Source of the DNA: Pseudomonas chlororaphis
Lineage (GTDB): Bacteria > Pseudomonadota > Gammaproteobacteria > Pseudomonadales > Pseudomonadaceae
DNA length: 64,000 nucleotides
Reading direction: 5' to 3'
NCBI RefSeq assembly: GCF_003731765.1
Contig: NZ_MOAL01000006.1
Span: 440,563 to 504,562 of the forward strand
The notes beneath the pieces are model-generated. The model ran no database searches. It was given only the letters and a program-made list of their open reading frames with translations, and had not been told where the DNA came from. The translations under genes were made by a program, and so were the position numbers. Shown here one piece after another: positions 8,219-16,773 of this stretch; within the stretch, counting starts at the first letter, position 1; every line of letters begins with the position of its first letter.

Positions 8219-9088
8219 ATGTCTCCTTTTGTAATTGGTCAAGAGTACGAAAGACGCCGTCTCCTTGATTTTATTGGTAGTAGGCAAGCGCAGTCAGGTG
8301 TTCTTTGGGGGCGCGACGAGCCAGGATGTCTTATTTGTACATCAGGGGGGCGAGGTGGTAAGAAAGCTGGTTATTCAGATGAGCGACTTCCTGACGGTAC
8401 TTGGTGGTATTTTGGCCAGGGCCGTATGGGAGATCAAACTCTGAGCAATGCCGCGAACTCTAAGCTATCTTCTGGAAAGTATTCAGTTCTACTCTTCACT
8501 ACAAGAGAACCAACTGCGAGGGAAGTGGCCGATCGAGGAAATTATGGGAAATTGTTTTCCTATTGTGGACAGTTTAATGTCTCAGGATATGAGCAGTTCG
8601 TGCCGAATGATGGCGGTCGTCAAGGTGATAAGCTATGGCGTTTTCGTCTACTGCCTATTGGTGACGAGGGATATAATTACTACAGCGATGAAAGTGATCT
8701 GGATCTAGATTTATCCGGGGGCTTGCGAGAGATGCAGTATCGACTAACTTCTTTAGGCTCCAGAAAAATTGAGACTCGGACAAGTGTGGAAGAGTATCGG
8801 TTTAGGAGTGCTGCGGTTCACCTCTACGCCTCTCTTAGATCAACTGGAATATGCGAGGCATGCGGGCTTGTCGCTCCATTCGCTCGTCCTGATGGGCGAG
8901 GATTTCTTGAAGTGCATCATCTCACTCGGCTTGCCGATGAAGGACCAGATTTACCTTCAAATGTTGCTGCACTTTGTCCTAATTGTCATCGCCGTGCCCA
9001 CTATTCTGTTGATAGACAGGAATTCGGTAAGAAGCTTAAAGATGCTATAGCTTTAAAGGAAAATATTGTTTCGGGTGGGGAGGGTTGA
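8219..9088 (+). CDS. ScoMcrA-like HNH endonuclease (modification-dependent)
   Basis: A 289-residue protein. The C-terminal HNH domain is clear: CEACGLVAP, then EVHHLTRLADEGPD, then ALCPNCHRRAHY, giving four zinc cysteines and the catalytic HH. The N-terminal ~190 residues (FVIGQEYERRRLLDFIG, GRMGDQTLS, KLFSYCGQFNVSGYE) look like the SRA-like base-recognition domain of ScoMcrA-type enzymes, which cut 5-methylcytosine and phosphorothioate DNA. I chose ATG 8219 because CTGGAG precedes it. The gene is markedly AT-rich compared with the core genes, a sign of transfer. It stands alone and points away from the Septu-like pair. Confidence 0.75.
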   Translation: MSPFVIGQEYERRRLLDFIGSRQAQSGVLWGRDEPGCLICTSGGRGGKKAGYSDERLPDGTWWYFGQGRMGDQTLSNAANSKLSSGKYSVLLFTTREPTAREVADRGNYGKLFSYCGQFNVSGYEQFVPNDGGRQGDKLWRFRLLPIGDEGYNYYSDESDLDLDLSGGLREMQYRLTSLGSRKIETRTSVEEYRFRSAAVHLYASLRSTGICEACGLVAPFARPDGRGFLEVHHLTRLADEGPDLPSNVAALCPNCHRRAHYSVDRQEFGKKLKDAIALKENIVSGGEG

Positions 9089-9185
9089 TTGATAAGTTGT
9101 TTTTAATGAGTTGTCGCAAAAAAATATGTCGTTCGGGGGGCTAAGGATTAACGGTATTCTCATTATTTTGATGACAAGTTCTCTC

Positions 9186-9608
9186 CTACTTCTGGCGTAT
9201 TAAATCCGCAAGTCGCTTGCCGGTGGTATTTGCTTTTTTGGTAGAGCCTACCTCGCACTCCCAAACGATGAATACTTTCCAGCCTAATGTCTGTAGAGAC
9301 GACGTCACCCGATTGTCTCGGGCGACATTTTTTTCGAATTTCTCCACCCAAAATTCAGTGTTGCTTTTCGGTGTCGTGGCGATGTTGCAGTTGGAATGTC
9401 GATGCCAGAAGCATCCATGGACAAAAACAACGGCCTTGTATCGGGGAAACACAAGATCGGGCTTGCCGGGCAAGCCTAGCCCGTTCAGGCGGTAACGTAG
9501 GCCGAGGCTATGCAGCACTTTGCGCAGCGCTATTTCTGGACGGGTATTACTCCCTTTGATTCGGGCCATCCTTTCTGACCGCTCTTTAGGAGAAAGGAAG
9601 TCGGTCAT
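9186..9608 (-). CDS. vsr: Very short patch repair endonuclease Vsr
   Basis: A 140-residue Vsr protein, close to the family's usual length. It nicks 5' of the T in T:G mismatches that arise by deamination of 5-methylcytosine. Diagnostic parts are SKERSERMARIKGSNTRPEIALRKVLHSLGLRYR, the catalytic Asp in GKPDLVFPRYKAVVFVHGCFWH with the zinc Cys/His, and VIWECEV. It sits 214 bp downstream of the HerA-like gene on the same strand as the C5 methyltransferase, which implies that the local methyltransferase is active on the host chromosome. Confidence 0.93.
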   Translation of the reverse strand: MTDFLSPKERSERMARIKGSNTRPEIALRKVLHSLGLRYRLNGLGLPGKPDLVFPRYKAVVFVHGCFWHRHSNCNIATTPKSNTEFWVEKFEKNVARDNRVTSSLQTLGWKVFIVWECEVGSTKKANTTGKRLADLIRQK

Positions 9609-9821
9609 ATCTGGCCTCCAGTTTGAAATTTTCTCGGTAAGGGCTCTATTTTCATCCTTGACCAGTTCGTAGAGAGACAGTTCACGAGTTATCTCTTCTA
9701 AAGTATCGAAAACTTAAAAGGCTTACACATATTAAAATAACACCTCGAGTCGAACGCATAATGGCGATCGACATGAGGTATGTAGGCAAGAGGTCAGTTT
9801 ATTGCGCCTGTCACTTGCCAG

Positions 9822-12800
9822 TTAGTCAAGTTGATAGAAGGGGACCTCCTCGATGAACTCCCCGCTCCAATCAAGTGTCTTGCAGAGGGAGTTGAATTTC
9901 TCCAGACCTGATATGCGATTTACCATGCTGTCAGAGGCGGCAGGTAGGCCGATTTTGTCTAGGTCTCTCGCTGTTAATCCTGGTACTTGATGGATAAACC
10001 AGCTCCCGATCGGCTCTAGGTAATCTGTCCGCGTTGTTTTGAAATGGCTGAAATACTGGGAGGCAAGAATTACGCCGACTCCGAATGCTCGACCTTGTAC
10101 CAATAGTTTAGTTAGTACTTCAAACTCGTAAGGCATAATGTTGTGGGCCTCATCTACCAATAGGTAAGAGTCGATGAAGCGTGTTTGTGGGTCTGTACCC
10201 AGAAAAGGCTTCTTTTTTATCCTCAACATGTAGTCGAGATAGAGGTTAAGGAAAATAACAACTACCATTTTCTTCAGCTTCTCATCACTGAGGTCTTTCA
10301 AGTCAATGGCCACAACTCCTTCGAAAAATTCGTCGAAACTAACGATTTTTGTCGGGTCATCTTCAAAGATCTCGTAATCCACCATATCACTGATGATTCC
10401 AGTCACGGAGTCAGGCTTATCGACGATCGCTTCGTAGTGTTTGAAAACGTCGTAGATAGTAGGGTCCCGTCCTTCGTCTTCCCTCGTGTGATGATAAGCT
10501 GCCTTGATGGCCTCCTTAAGGTTTTTATCCTGAACCGGCGCGTTTACGGAGAAAATTTTGCGCAAGATGTCTCGGAAGAAGCCGATTTTGTCGAGCATCG
10601 TCCGATTGGAATTGTCTCCGCCCGTCGCGAATAAGTTCAGTGGTATCTTGTGTGGAGATACAACCTTAACCTTAGCCTTATTAATGAACTGGCAGTTATC
10701 TTCTTTGTCGCTGAAATCCCGCTTGTAATCCAGAATCAAGACCTTAGGAGCCACTCCTCGGTTTTGCTCTGGTTGCTTTACCATCTGGTAAACGAGTGAT
10801 TTTAGTAGTTGGGTTTTTCCAGTCCCTAGATCGCCTACTACTCCTATGTTGATATTGGTTAGCTCAGTATTGCCCGGGTAAAAAATGACTTCCTTACTTC
10901 CAATTAGGTCCTTGGTGCTGCCAATTTTGAAATTAAGTCCAGCTACAGCTTCGGGTGCAATGATTTCAGATTCATTGCTTGTAAGAACAGGCTCTTCTAA
11001 CTGCAAGGATGATTCGTTCGGCTCGGGAGAAATCTCGATGAGTCCGGAGGGCTCTTCTTTATCTTCGAGATACAGGTTTTTTTCCTCGGTTATTGGTTCC
11101 GCAGCGGAGCTGCTGACTGCCAGCAGCTTCCAGTTACCTACCTGCTTCACCATGTCTGCAACCACCTGTGGCTGATTCCCAGCCAACAGTGCTCCAGCTA
11201 ACTCTAAGCCGAGAATAGCAGTGTTTTTTAGAGGACTTTTTCCCGTGCACACCACTCGGCTCTTGGACGTGTTCTCAATAGATATCAGGCGCCCTTCAGG
11301 GTCGAGTTCGATTTCGAGCTTGTTCGACATCAATCTTGCGATAGTTTGCTGGTGATACTGAACCCAGCGAGGAGTAGCCTGAGCCACTTCAGTTTCACCG
11401 TAAACACGGAACCCATAATCCAGCCAGCTGGATATCAGGTCACGGTAAGCAATTCCCCAAAGGGCAGAATCTTTTCCACGTTCTTTCAAGTTATTGAGAA
11501 ATCCGGCGAACGATTTAGCCTGCGTTAACGCTTCGTCACGTTGTCTTTCTGTCATCTCGGTGGATCGGGCCTTCACCTCGATTGGCGTGATCTTGAGGGC
11601 ATTCGGCTCGAGTAAGTCGTCCCCTGCATCTATTCCGAAGGCGATGCTTAAAACAAGTAAGTCAGGCCGTTCTCTGGTCTCCGCACCTAGGGCTTTGCGT
11701 AACTCGTCGAAACGCGGCTGGAATACGTCCGCCGGGATCACGAGATTCACCATGCGGTTACCTATTGCAGGAACCAGACCCTTGCCTTCACTACCGCGTT
11801 GGAAGTCTGACTGAAGCAAGCGTGCAGCTATCAGCATGCCTACTTCACCCAGGCTGGCAGAGCCCCCGCTGGTCAGCTTTTTTAGAGTAGGGATCCCTCG
11901 CCGAGAAACCTCGTCAAGCAGCGAAGCCACTTGTTCGTCGCTAACGTTTCTTGTTCCGGGGAGCTGTTTCAGCACGTTCCTCACCGCCGTGACCATGGTT
12001 GGTGACTGTTTTGCCACCAAATAGAATCCGCTCGATTGCCCCGCACCAGGCGCATAACGTGGCAGTTCAAAGTCCCAGAGGTATGCGTCTTTGCCGGGGC
12101 TGTGGAAGCAGGTAGCGTCGACGGCAGAAGAAGAGATGGCGCTGTAGCGCGTATCCCTCAGTGAGTTGTTCAAAGTTTGTAAGTTAGGTGCGAAGCTAAG
12201 GCTGTCAAACTTTGCGTCATTGACACAAGCGGATTCGAGCAACTCCAGGGCTCGGGACAAGCTATCCTGCAGCACGTCACCAGTTGACTCACTAACGAAT
12301 TCGCCAGCTCTGGATAGAGATAAGTATTGCCTGTGGGCAGCCGCGTTTTTCTTGATGCTAACGCGGGATACGCAGGTAGGATCAACAGGGGAAAGTACGC
12401 CGTCTTTGCGGAATTCTTGGTCCATGGTCTGCAAGTGGTCGACGATGGAAAGATCCCGCACAGCGTGATCTCCTTTACTATTGGTATACCACCTAATCTT
12501 GGTGCCTGAGCGCTCTGTTAGGGAAGCAAGCACTGCTGGCCTAGGCTGCTCTATCCGAGGTCTCCTATCTATGATCTGAAGTGTTAAACCATGGGCAGGA
12601 GACCATTCGTCGGCATCGGGCCCAAGATTTTCCAGGCACCACTCATCTATTCCATCATTGCAGGAGCTGTACCCAGATGAGTCGCTGTGCAGGGAAATCC
12701 GGAGAGTGGACTTGGCAGGGTAGAGGTGGCGGATTTCGTCTAAGGAGCGCTTCACCTGCTGCCTATTGAAACCATTTACCATTCCCTCGATCTTCAATCC

Positions 12801-15230
12801 CAGATCATTGCCAAATACCCCTTCATCGTTGCCTTTGCTCACCTCGGCTATTAGATCGGCCCGCCACAGGACTGACCAGTAATCCGACGAGCTTTTAACG
12901 GCGACGTACCCTGCTGGATTAAAACGGCCATCCATATCCCTGCACTTCAGAGCCAGGCAGTCGGGAAAACTGTATGGCTCGATGATCCCGGCAACCGGAC
13001 AGGGTAATCCTGTATTGATCGAGTCCTGCATGAGTTGCTGGGCATTGCATTGCCAAGCCAACCGAACCGGGTGAAAGGGCGACAGTAGTACCGCGAGAGG
13101 TTTGGATTCTAGAAAGTGGCTTTGCTGCTGAGCCTTGTGAACTGTGATCAGGTCTGCCCAGGCTGCGAGGGAGTTAGGCGCAGATAGCCAGTCTACATAC
13201 TCGCAAACGTAACGCTCAATAATGCTGCGGTTATCCTTATCCAACATGAGCTGGCCCAGGCTGAGAGCCTCGATAGTGCATCCTTTATCGTCGCAAAGTT
13301 TTTTTAGAAGCTCCCGTGCTTGTTTCCTGGCTTGTAGGTAACCGGTAGGGGGGGCTAGCTCGTCCGTCCTTGGGCGCGGATCTAAGGACAGGTGACGGGT
13401 GGAAATACGGGGTTGCACGGTCCAATCTGGTTGATGCCAGCTCTCCTTAAAGCCGGGGCCAATAACCAATGGTTGGTATGACTCCTCACTCTCTAAAATC
13501 CATTGCTCAAGTAGAGTCAACATGGATTGCTCGACATCTGTCTTGGCCACGTTTTCAGAGCGAGTGCAGTTGTTGGTGACTAACCTATCGAACTCGCTAG
13601 AGGCCCCTTTGGCCGTAAATTCGTTGGCGCTAATATTAAGGGTATACGTGATCGGGTCGTCTAACTCTGAAAGGCTCATCTCGAAGCTGACTTGACAATC
13701 TTCGGTAATCTCAATAACGGCTAATGCGCGGCCCTCTTGTACCTCGGCGGTTGTTAATGGCCAAACCACTTCGCTAGCGTTTATCCCTTCGCCGAGTTGA
13801 CCGTGAATACTGTCAGGCAGGCTCACAGAATTACAATGAAAGAACTCGATAGTCTGGGTGCCGGTACCGTTAGTCACCAATTCACATTCGTATTGAACAG
13901 TAGTCTTCGCTCCACGGCCTACCCTTTTCTTTTTAAAAGGAGTTAGTTTCTGAGCTGATCGGCAGTTTAGTACCACTTTAGGTAGGTAAGACTCCAGTGA
14001 TATTAATTTGAATGTGGCAGGCTTTTCCTGCTTTTTGCAGGTGAATTCATAGCGAACGTACTGTTCATGATCACAAGGCCAAAAATTATCTTCCCACTGA
14101 GTTTTAAGATCACTAATGGTGATCGTATGAATCAGCTCAAGGGTTTTCCGACCTGAAGCACGGTACACAGAAAGTTCCTCGCCCAATAACTCCTCATCAA
14201 CGCGGAGTAGGAATTGGGGTGAGCTTTTTACAACTGCCAACTGGCTATTCAAGGTAGGGCGGAACAACTCATTGGCACAGATAACATTGACCGTGCCCAG
14301 ATCTTTACTTTCTTCCTGATTGAGCAGCTCAATCCACACGGATTGCGAAAGTACTTGCCACCATTGTGCCCCCTCAGCATTCCCGGCTTTGGCGTAGTTT
14401 CCGAGCGGGCGGGTAACGAATCTCTGTGGCGTCCGGTACAGCATCACGAAGTCTTGATTCAGAAGTTTCAGAGCTTCGGAAACCTCCTCTGAGCTGGCTT
14501 CCTCTTGCAGCAAGTTGATACCGGCCGTGAAGCCATGAGCTTGCATGTAGCTGGCAATGTTGTAGTTCAAATTTGGCTGGGGAGGTTCGCCTTCTTCCAG
14601 CTTTGGTACTCCAAGGGCGTGACATAGGTCCCGGCTGGTTTTTCCATTCCCCCCTAGGTCGTATAAGGCCCGGAGCAACTCCCAGGGTTCTTGCATGTCT
14701 CCGGTCTGCGCAGACTCGATGAAGGCCTCCTCCAGAGCTTCCCATGCTAGTTCTTTTACCTCAGGAGGCACTTCTTTAAACCGGCTCAAGACTGCTTTAA
14801 AGACATCCTCTACGAAAGGTTCATCTTTCCATGTAGAGAAAGAGACGTGATTTACCCGATTCAGACCCAGTTTGTTTGCTGTGGTATCTGTAGATAGTAA
14901 TGGGGGGGAATTGATAGTCGAAAGTGCCAAGTAAGAGCCATAGGAGGTTCTAATCGCCACTACATGGTTACTCGAACACCGGGTGGTGTTCTGGTGTGAG
15001 GGGTCCTCAACCCCTTCCTGAACCCGTAATACGGGCACCCGCATTACATGGCCATCAGACTCTAGCTCCAAACGGGGGCCCATTGCATCGAATCTGTCGT
15101 AGATCTCGTCGAGAATGCTACCTGGAGGGGCACAGAATGTGACCCTCAAGTCGTTAACTTCCGACGAGATAAAGTGTCCAGCTTCTGCTCGTATCTTCGA
15201 TACCAGATAGCCTATAAAGTCACCGATCAC
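9822..15230 (-). CDS. Giant HerA/FtsK-like translocase with embedded PD-(D/E)xK motif (DptH-like)
   Basis: About 1,802 residues. The C-terminal third is a HerA/FtsK-type ATPase: Walker A GDLGTGKTQ near residue 1463, Walker B YLLVDEAHNIMP near 1688, then GVGVILASQYFSHF. Just before it, around residues 1190-1220, RPDLLVLSIAF...ITPIEVKARS has the Asp and Glu-x-Lys spacing of a PD-(D/E)xK nuclease. The first ~1,150 residues are unassigned; they include SPFHPVRLAWQ. I prefer GTG 15230, which follows the stop of the previous gene (TAA-A-GTG) with AAGGA upstream; ATG 15293 would overlap by 62 bp. Size, position and ATPase resemble DptH of DptFGH, but no dnd modification genes are present. Confidence 0.7.
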   Translation of the reverse strand: MIGDFIGYLVSKIRAEAGHFISSEVNDLRVTFCAPPGSILDEIYDRFDAMGPRLELESDGHVMRVPVLRVQEGVEDPSHQNTTRCSSNHVVAIRTSYGSYLALSTINSPPLLSTDTTANKLGLNRVNHVSFSTWKDEPFVEDVFKAVLSRFKEVPPEVKELAWEALEEAFIESAQTGDMQEPWELLRALYDLGGNGKTSRDLCHALGVPKLEEGEPPQPNLNYNIASYMQAHGFTAGINLLQEEASSEEVSEALKLLNQDFVMLYRTPQRFVTRPLGNYAKAGNAEGAQWWQVLSQSVWIELLNQEESKDLGTVNVICANELFRPTLNSQLAVVKSSPQFLLRVDEELLGEELSVYRASGRKTLELIHTITISDLKTQWEDNFWPCDHEQYVRYEFTCKKQEKPATFKLISLESYLPKVVLNCRSAQKLTPFKKKRVGRGAKTTVQYECELVTNGTGTQTIEFFHCNSVSLPDSIHGQLGEGINASEVVWPLTTAEVQEGRALAVIEITEDCQVSFEMSLSELDDPITYTLNISANEFTAKGASSEFDRLVTNNCTRSENVAKTDVEQSMLTLLEQWILESEESYQPLVIGPGFKESWHQPDWTVQPRISTRHLSLDPRPRTDELAPPTGYLQARKQARELLKKLCDDKGCTIEALSLGQLMLDKDNRSIIERYVCEYVDWLSAPNSLAAWADLITVHKAQQQSHFLESKPLAVLLSPFHPVRLAWQCNAQQLMQDSINTGLPCPVAGIIEPYSFPDCLALKCRDMDGRFNPAGYVAVKSSSDYWSVLWRADLIAEVSKGNDEGVFGNDLGLKIEGMVNGFNRQQVKRSLDEIRHLYPAKSTLRISLHSDSSGYSSCNDGIDEWCLENLGPDADEWSPAHGLTLQIIDRRPRIEQPRPAVLASLTERSGTKIRWYTNSKGDHAVRDLSIVDHLQTMDQEFRKDGVLSPVDPTCVSRVSIKKNAAAHRQYLSLSRAGEFVSESTGDVLQDSLSRALELLESACVNDAKFDSLSFAPNLQTLNNSLRDTRYSAISSSAVDATCFHSPGKDAYLWDFELPRYAPGAGQSSGFYLVAKQSPTMVTAVRNVLKQLPGTRNVSDEQVASLLDEVSRRGIPTLKKLTSGGSASLGEVGMLIAARLLQSDFQRGSEGKGLVPAIGNRMVNLVIPADVFQPRFDELRKALGAETRERPDLLVLSIAFGIDAGDDLLEPNALKITPIEVKARSTEMTERQRDEALTQAKSFAGFLNNLKERGKDSALWGIAYRDLISSWLDYGFRVYGETEVAQATPRWVQYHQQTIARLMSNKLEIELDPEGRLISIENTSKSRVVCTGKSPLKNTAILGLELAGALLAGNQPQVVADMVKQVGNWKLLAVSSSAAEPITEEKNLYLEDKEEPSGLIEISPEPNESSLQLEEPVLTSNESEIIAPEAVAGLNFKIGSTKDLIGSKEVIFYPGNTELTNINIGVVGDLGTGKTQLLKSLVYQMVKQPEQNRGVAPKVLILDYKRDFSDKEDNCQFINKAKVKVVSPHKIPLNLFATGGDNSNRTMLDKIGFFRDILRKIFSVNAPVQDKNLKEAIKAAYHHTREDEGRDPTIYDVFKHYEAIVDKPDSVTGIISDMVDYEIFEDDPTKIVSFDEFFEGVVAIDLKDLSDEKLKKMVVVIFLNLYLDYMLRIKKKPFLGTDPQTRFIDSYLLVDEAHNIMPYEFEVLTKLLVQGRAFGVGVILASQYFSHFKTTRTDYLEPIGSWFIHQVPGLTARDLDKIGLPAASDSMVNRISGLEKFNSLCKTLDWSGEFIEEVPFYQLD

Positions 15231-15231
15231 T

Positions 15232-16770
15232 TTAGTTTCCTTCTTTGCCGGCTTTCGCCAAGGGGCTAGCGATAACCATGCCACCTTCGGCATCGGGGCT
15301 ATCGATGGCGATGGACATATCTCTTAGTCTCTTGTTCAAGCTTTCACCTTTCCCTAGGGCCATTTCGGCGCTGATACCATATCCGGCCAGCTGCTGGCAA
15401 AGATTCTGCACGGTGCAGGGGCCTGTTACCCGACTAGCTGCACAATGGACCATCAGCAACGTCGACAGGGGGCCGAGACCAACAACGCGCGGTGAGCTTT
15501 TGTGGTTGCTGCGTTTCTCCATGTAGTACCCCTGATCATAACCTTCGAGTCCGGCCTCGGAAGTTATGCGCTGGCGAGCAACATGTTCTAGAAACTCCAA
15601 CACGTTCTTCGACGAACCCTTCTTGCATTCTGCAATCTTGGGGTCGCTTTCTATTATTTGGTTAAAGTTATTAAGATACAGTTTGAAGTCAAATTTACCG
15701 CGATGTTTGGCTAGATAGTCCAGAGTTTCGGCAATCTCCACAATGGATCCTAAGCTGACCTGCGACATATCAAAACCGGAATCCTCCAGCATATACAGCA
15801 ACAAATTCAGGGCGCCACGCCCTTCGATGTAATGACGTGCTGCCTCCTTTATCGGTTTCGCTGTAAGTTGGCCAATACTCCAAAACCCTTTTCCTGTTGA
15901 TAGTTCTTCAGATACTTCGCCTTCGCTACGGGTCCTCCCTAGGCTCAACGCTTCCTCTATAAGTTCGCAGCATTTGTTGTTAGCGTGGCAACACCAGGTG
16001 ACATGAGCGGCGGTTCCAATCCGGCATAAAGACTCCAACATGCTTACCCATTGCCTACGGGTAAGGTCCTGCTTTAAATCGAGCACCACGTGAAGATCTT
16101 CAACAAAGCGCTTGGCTGGGCAATCAAGGTTTAACGCGCCGGGAAAGATGTCTTCGTCCTGTGGGAATTCGCTCGGCAATTGCCAGGCTTCACTTATCTT
16201 TTTTACACGCCAGGACTCGAATTCCGTTTGCAGCATTCTGGCCCAAACATCATCTTCTTCTGACGTGACGCTCAGCTTATAGAAAAGTTTCTGCCAGGTT
16301 GCCAAAGCTGTGCCGTAGTCATTGCTACCAAGGGCAATCATTCTTGCCACTAGTTTACCTGGGTTCCATGGATGTCCCGTGAGCCGCGCTGACATGGAAT
16401 ATAGCGTGGCGTCGGGTACGAGCGGGGCGATTTGACTTCCTCGTTGGCGGGATTGTCCCGAGAGATTCGGTGTCGCAATTACGCAATTTACTACTGTGTT
16501 CCACAGCTTGGTATCAAACGCCACCTCGCTTTGAGCGTTATCCGGGCGCTTCCCAGTTGCCAGCTGTTTTTTGAAAGGTGTTCCAAGCACCCAGACTGCT
16601 TCACCAGCTTTGCTATCTGCGAATCCTACGTTCCTATATAGAGACGCGAGCAGGATTTCGCCAGTTGTTACTTCAGGCGACGGTGTCAAATGCAAGAAGC
16701 TATTCTTGTAAGTCTTGTGCGAACTAGATTTTCCCCAGGGGTCGTTCAAGTAGTCCTTTAGCTTGTCCAT
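15232..16770 (-). CDS. Middle protein of DptFGH-like module, unknown function
   Basis: A 512-residue soluble protein I cannot assign to a named domain. It starts MDKLKDYLNDPWGK, has a Trp-rich helical middle (GTALATWQKLFYKLS), a Cys cluster (HVTWCCHANNKCCEL) and ends with a Lys/Gly-rich tail. It begins 3 bp after the stop of the upstream ATPase gene and ends 1 bp before the GTG of the HerA-like gene, so the three are one translational unit. By position and size it corresponds to DptG. It may bridge the two ATPases or bind DNA; both are inference. Confidence 0.6.
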   Translation of the reverse strand: MDKLKDYLNDPWGKSSSHKTYKNSFLHLTPSPEVTTGEILLASLYRNVGFADSKAGEAVWVLGTPFKKQLATGKRPDNAQSEVAFDTKLWNTVVNCVIATPNLSGQSRQRGSQIAPLVPDATLYSMSARLTGHPWNPGKLVARMIALGSNDYGTALATWQKLFYKLSVTSEEDDVWARMLQTEFESWRVKKISEAWQLPSEFPQDEDIFPGALNLDCPAKRFVEDLHVVLDLKQDLTRRQWVSMLESLCRIGTAAHVTWCCHANNKCCELIEEALSLGRTRSEGEVSEELSTGKGFWSIGQLTAKPIKEAARHYIEGRGALNLLLYMLEDSGFDMSQVSLGSIVEIAETLDYLAKHRGKFDFKLYLNNFNQIIESDPKIAECKKGSSKNVLEFLEHVARQRITSEAGLEGYDQGYYMEKRSNHKSSPRVVGLGPLSTLLMVHCAASRVTGPCTVQNLCQQLAGYGISAEMALGKGESLNKRLRDMSIAIDSPDAEGGMVIASPLAKAGKEGN

Positions 16771-16773
16771 GAC

